Assembly (NCBI RefSeq): GCF_900111605.1
Contig: NZ_FOIA01000021.1
Span: 1 to 61,399 of the forward strand
Reading direction: 5' to 3'
DNA: 61,399 bases
DNA from: Nitrosomonas marina
Lineage (GTDB): Bacteria; Pseudomonadota; Gammaproteobacteria; Burkholderiales; Nitrosomonadaceae
A program made the position numbers and the translations under genes. Under the pieces are notes generated by a model. The model saw only the letters and a list, made by a program, of their open reading frames with translations, was not told where the DNA came from and searched no databases. The stretch's first letter is position 1; every line of letters begins with the position of its first letter. Shown one piece after another: positions 58,282 through 61,399 of this stretch.

Positions 58282-59196
58282 ATGCGAATGCCTACTTCAG
58301 AAAAAGATACGGGTGTCACAACGGTTTCCGCAGTGCTAGTATCAGCCATATGCAAAGTATTGCGGCCTTTGGTCAAACTTATGTTATCCAAAGGGATAAC
58401 CTATGTTTATCTGACAGATATATTGAAAAAAATTTTTGTGGAAGTTGGCGACAAGGATTTTCGAATGAACGGCAAGCCTGTTACAGACAGCCATTTAAGC
58501 CTGTTAACCGGTATACACCGCAAGGATATCAAAAGACTGCGCACCACTGCCAACACAAAAAACGAGATTATTCCGGAAACCGTCTCCATGGGTGCACGAC
58601 TCGTCAGTCAATGGACCAGTGATCCGGCTTATCTGGATGAAGATGGTCATCCAAAACCGTTGCCACGTTTTATACGTGATGCCGGTAAAATATCATTTGA
58701 AGGACTTGTAGCCAGTGTCAGCAAGGATATTCGCTCGCGGGTGGTACTGGATGAATGGCTGCGTCTGGGTGTCGTCGATTTCGACGAACAGCGCCGAGTA
58801 TGTCTGAAGGTGGAAGCGTTCGTTCCTGCAAAAGGTTTTGATGAAAAAGCATACTATTTCGGTCATAATCTTCATGATCATTCCGCTGCTGCCGCTTCCA
58901 ACCTGATCGGAGAGCGCCAGCCATACTTGGAGCGAAGTGTTCATTATGATGCCTTAAGCCATCAATCGATAAGGATTTTAGCGGAACAGTCTGAACTACT
59001 GGGCATGCAAACACTACTGGCAATCAATAAAAAAGCCATGACACTGGAACAGGAAGACGCATCCAAAAGTGAAAAAAATCACCGTTTTACTTTGGGTGTC
59101 TATTTTTACAGCGAACCTGTAGAGTCAGAAAAATACACCACGTCTACAGATCCGTTCACAGAAGAAAAACTGCGGAATAACCATTCGCCACTCTAA
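58282..59196 (+). CDS. DUF6502 family protein
   Basis: A 304-residue soluble protein. The N-terminal part contains CKVLRPLVKLMLSKGITYVY and the helix-turn-helix-like LTGIHRKDIKRLR (about 74-86), which suggests a winged-helix DNA-binding module. The rest (about 130-290) is of unknown fold. The family is found in betaproteobacteria and others with no assigned function. Its stop overlaps the start of the next gene by one base (TAATG), so the pair is translationally coupled. Confidence 0.75.
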   Translation: MRMPTSEKDTGVTTVSAVLVSAICKVLRPLVKLMLSKGITYVYLTDILKKIFVEVGDKDFRMNGKPVTDSHLSLLTGIHRKDIKRLRTTANTKNEIIPETVSMGARLVSQWTSDPAYLDEDGHPKPLPRFIRDAGKISFEGLVASVSKDIRSRVVLDEWLRLGVVDFDEQRRVCLKVEAFVPAKGFDEKAYYFGHNLHDHSAAAASNLIGERQPYLERSVHYDALSHQSIRILAEQSELLGMQTLLAINKKAMTLEQEDASKSEKNHRFTLGVYFYSEPVESEKYTTSTDPFTEEKLRNNHSPL

Positions 59197-60422
59197 TGAA
59201 AATGACATTGCACGATCATCATCTTCCGTTGAATACGGGCTCTTTATTCAGACTTTTAATTGTTTTGGCTTTCGTTCTTTCCTTTGCCTATCCACTCAAC
59301 TCGTACAGTTCCGATGTTTGTAAAACAGACAGCAGCCCGGCTAATCCACTCGCAGCAACAAACTCGGGTTTAGGTGGTACAGGCATCGAGTTGACGCAAT
59401 CCGGAATAGGCGGAACGGGAATTGATGGCAGTGGTATTGGCGGTACTGGTATCGAAATCAGTGATTATGATGACACCGATGAAAAAATGATCAGTGAAGG
59501 CGGCGTTATAGGCGGAACAGGTATAATCGGGGTTATCACCGGTTTTGCCAGTATATGTGTAAACGACATTGAAATTCATTACAATAAAAATACACCTGTA
59601 ACAATGGATGGTTTGACTTCTTCTGTCAGCAAACTGGCGACCGGTCAAATGGTTGTTGTTCGTGCCGAGGGTTCAAATGATAAAACAAAGGCACAACTGA
59701 TTGCGATCTACCATGCAGTAGTTGGTCCTGTAGGCCATATTGACCCAACAACCAGAGAAATCAGAGTACTAAACCAGACCATACAGCTGCAGGCGCACCA
59801 TAAGCTGGAAAAATTGAATGAAAAATGGGTACGCGTAAGCGGATTGCGTCTTGCTAGTGGCAAAATTATTGCAACACATATCCAGCCCATCCAGCCGATG
59901 AAACGATCCATCATTAATGGCCGAATCACTCAAATCAATCCCGGCGAAATCATCATTGAAGGCACGCGTGTACAATTTAACCCAGAATCATGGCCGCATG
60001 GTCTGTCCAAAGGAATGGAGATATCTGTCGACGGCACTTGGGACGGCACAAGTATTCATGCACAGACAGTCCATGTGGAACCAACCCGGCAAATATTAGG
60101 CGATGTTCAACAAATCGTAATGGAAGGATACGTTCAGGCTTTCACTGATCATTCACTCGAAATGAACAATCAGTCACTGCAATTAAGCCCATCTGCACAA
60201 ATTACCGGAACCGACGAAAAGAAACTTGAATTAAATCGACGTGTACAGATTAACGGTCAATTGACGCCAGAGCACAACATAATCGTGGACAAGCTGGAAT
60301 TAAAACCTTCCCCGATCATTCAGGATATCAACAACATATCAATCAGTAACGGAATTCGTGAACACGGATCTGCATTGAAATTTGAAAACCATATGCACAA
60401 CCGCATTGAGGCTTTTGAATAG
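59196..60422 (+). CDS. Secreted DUF5666 protein with glycine-rich GGTGI repeats
   Basis: A 408-residue exported protein. A long N-terminal hydrophobic segment (about 17-36) acts as signal peptide. Four copies of a G-x-GGTGI repeat occupy about residues 57-107 and then DUF5666-type beta domains follow (about 115-385), with the GRITQINPGEIIIEGTRVQF-like OB-fold unit repeated. Such domains occur in secreted or cell-surface proteins. It is coupled to the DUF6502 gene. Function unknown; an envelope or extracellular binding role is a guess. Confidence 0.78.
   Translation: MKMTLHDHHLPLNTGSLFRLLIVLAFVLSFAYPLNSYSSDVCKTDSSPANPLAATNSGLGGTGIELTQSGIGGTGIDGSGIGGTGIEISDYDDTDEKMISEGGVIGGTGIIGVITGFASICVNDIEIHYNKNTPVTMDGLTSSVSKLATGQMVVVRAEGSNDKTKAQLIAIYHAVVGPVGHIDPTTREIRVLNQTIQLQAHHKLEKLNEKWVRVSGLRLASGKIIATHIQPIQPMKRSIINGRITQINPGEIIIEGTRVQFNPESWPHGLSKGMEISVDGTWDGTSIHAQTVHVEPTRQILGDVQQIVMEGYVQAFTDHSLEMNNQSLQLSPSAQITGTDEKKLELNRRVQINGQLTPEHNIIVDKLELKPSPIIQDINNISISNGIREHGSALKFENHMHNRIEAFE
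59352..59535 (+). repeat. GGTGI-coding tandem repeat
   Basis: Four copies of codons for G-G-T-G-I (each GGNGGNACNGGNATN) occur within about 180 bases of the DUF5666 gene. The third-base differences between copies indicate old, selected repeats and not a recent slippage tract. Confidence 0.6.
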
Positions 60423-60471
60423 AAAACAAACGCGATTTTGTATTTGTTCGAATGCTAACAAGTCTTGTTAA
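60423..60471. other. Short spacer after the DUF5666 gene
   Basis: An AT-rich spacer with a weak ACAAA/TTTGT dyad. No strong terminator is seen. Confidence 0.3.
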
Positions 60472-60672
60472 ATATACACAGATTATTTTCCAAACGGATC
60501 TCCACTAGTACTTACATGGACACGCCCACGTTATGCCAAGCTTTCAGTCGATGATTTTGAGAAGGTAAAGATTGCTGCCATACATCCGGACTTTATGCGA
60601 GGCTCATTGCCTCTGTCCCTGATGGAATACGCTGGTCGGGGCTCCATCACTTTTACGCACTTGATGTGCTAG
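60472..60672 (+). pseudogene. 3' remnant of an unidentified gene
   Basis: A 66-codon open frame with protein-like composition, including LVLTWTRPRYAKLSVDDF and HPDFMRGSLPL, ends at TAG 60670-60672. It has no start codon near its 5' end: a stop lies at 60469-60471 and the first in-frame ATG is deep inside. I could not place it in a family. The IS630-type element adjoining it suggests disruption by transposition or a deletion next to it. Confidence 0.35.
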
Positions 60673-60685
60673 TAATAGTGTTCTT

Positions 60686-61357
60686 TCAATTTGATATTGC
60701 CGGATAAAGCTGTTTAAGTTTTATCCGTGCATCCTCAGTTGCAAATCGCCACTCAATTGTCGTAGCAGATCGGTTTCGTGTTGTTGTCCATGCATCGACT
60801 TCTTTGCGTACAGTTTCCATGTCAGCTAATCGACGATTAAGACATTGCCGCGACAATGCACTGAATTCGCATTCTGCCATATTCAACCAACTGCCATGCT
60901 TTGGCGTATATACAAATTCCAATTTTTCCATCAATCCGTGCGCAACCTCTGGTTCAAAAGCTTTATATAACGATGCTCCCGTGTGCGTATTCAGATTATC
61001 CATGACAAGTGTAATTCGCCTGGCTTCAGGAAAATCCTGTTCCACCAGAGTGCGTACGCCTTGTGCCCATTGCAAGGCCGCGTGATTGTCTGCTACATCT
61101 ATTCGACGCCAACTCATTAGCGGCGCATAAAACTGGATAAGATGCGCAACACCATTACGCTCATATTCCACATCATAGCGTTCTGTCTGACCAGGCCTGC
61201 CTGGCAGTGCAGGCCTTATTTCCTTCACACATTGCACACTCGTCTCATCCATACATACTACAGGGTAGTCTGGATCAAAAGCACGTTTGTAAACTGACAG
61301 AACTTGTTCCATCGCACACACAAAAGCAGCATCCTGTTTGGGTGGAATACACCACAT
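60686..61357 (-). CDS. IS630-family transposase, C-terminal part
   Basis: A 223-codon frame from the ATG at 61357, open upstream in the same frame to 61387. DDE residues are D37 (VVCMDETS), D120 (LVMDNLNTH) and E162 (SWLNMAECEF). Upstream homology (LKPWQKK before the ATG) continues to a run of seven A on the minus strand (T7 at 61383-61389). There the frame is blocked by a stop, while another frame reads QVLKK. The full enzyme would need a frameshift or slippage at that run. The N-terminal part lies beyond the window. Confidence 0.85.
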   Translation of the reverse strand: MWCIPPKQDAAFVCAMEQVLSVYKRAFDPDYPVVCMDETSVQCVKEIRPALPGRPGQTERYDVEYERNGVAHLIQFYAPLMSWRRIDVADNHAALQWAQGVRTLVEQDFPEARRITLVMDNLNTHTGASLYKAFEPEVAHGLMEKLEFVYTPKHGSWLNMAECEFSALSRQCLNRRLADMETVRKEVDAWTTTRNRSATTIEWRFATEDARIKLKQLYPAISN

Positions 61358-61399
61358 CTTCTTCTGCCAGGGCTTAAAGGTGTTTTTTTAAAACCTGTC
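60686..61399 (-). mobile_element. Partial IS630-family insertion sequence
   Basis: Contains the transposase C-terminal region and runs off the right edge. The right end of the element should lie just left of 60686, within about 60660-60685, but I cannot define its inverted repeat without the left end. Confidence 0.75.

Overview
The window looks like a chromosomal segment of a betaproteobacterium, most probably Nitrosomonadaceae (Nitrosomonas-like). Supporting signs are the glyA-nrdR-ribD and mlaFEDCB gene orders, the split pntA, a PEP-CTERM/exosortase target together with an exosortase-system amidotransferase, and generally moderate-to-low GC with AT-rich spacers. No ammonia-oxidation gene lies in the window, so the genus is an inference. 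I see no tRNA, rRNA or CRISPR array.

Layout. 1-529 is a gene-free AT-rich stretch with a cluster of DnaA-box sequences. 0.5-6.2 kb: a short PhoX-like Tat protein, a membrane-anchored DegS/HtrA protease, a dicarboxylate/glutamate symporter, and a tonB-exbB-exbD operon with a Fur-like box upstream. 6.7-10.6 kb: a compact minus-strand operon ligA-hpt-MTIP-def, in which two adjacent genes form a purine salvage pair. 10.7-16.2 kb: DUF2914 protein, Nudix hydrolase, PEP-CTERM protein, SMR efflux protein, nadC and an FMN-binding glutamate synthase-like protein. 16.2-21.1 kb: the mlaFEDCB lipid transport operon followed by an ABC-2 exporter pair. 21.2-27.2 kb: alanine symporter, secreted nuclease, SH3 protein and sdhCDA. 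27.5-34.9 kb: a Wzz-type protein with a recombinase-like tail, thiS-thiG, trmB, a two-gene iron importer and a bacterioferritin. 35.6-41.4 kb: a visibly more GC-rich block with the exosortase-system amidotransferase and a 1218-residue NACHT NTPase ending in a formylglycine-generating-enzyme (C-type lectin) fold. 41.4-50.3 kb: ribD-nrdR-glyA, a solitary TRAP binding protein, clpS-clpA, a cold-shock protein and icd. 50.5-60.4 kb: membrane aspartic protease, COG4255-type protein, degenerate EAL protein, pntAA-pntAB-pntB, ornithine cyclodeaminase-like protein, and a DUF6502-DUF5666 pair. The right edge holds a truncated gene remnant and part of an IS630-family element.

The most striking system is the NACHT-FGE protein. 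Its last 30 codons have the shape of a diversity-generating retroelement (DGR) variable region: fixed codons free of A alternate with NNC codons whose first two bases vary, just before the stop, with a two-tier hairpin 35 bases beyond it. No reverse transcriptase or template repeat is in the window, so it would have to be served from elsewhere in the genome. Second is the Wzz polysaccharide co-polymerase fused to a tyrosine-recombinase-like domain that has lost most catalytic residues.

Functional themes are iron handling (TonB-ExbBD, FbpAB, Bfr, Fur-like boxes), envelope maintenance (Mla, DegS, exosortase components), central carbon and redox metabolism (Sdh, Icd, Pnt, GlyA), and cofactor synthesis (NadC, ThiSG, RibD).
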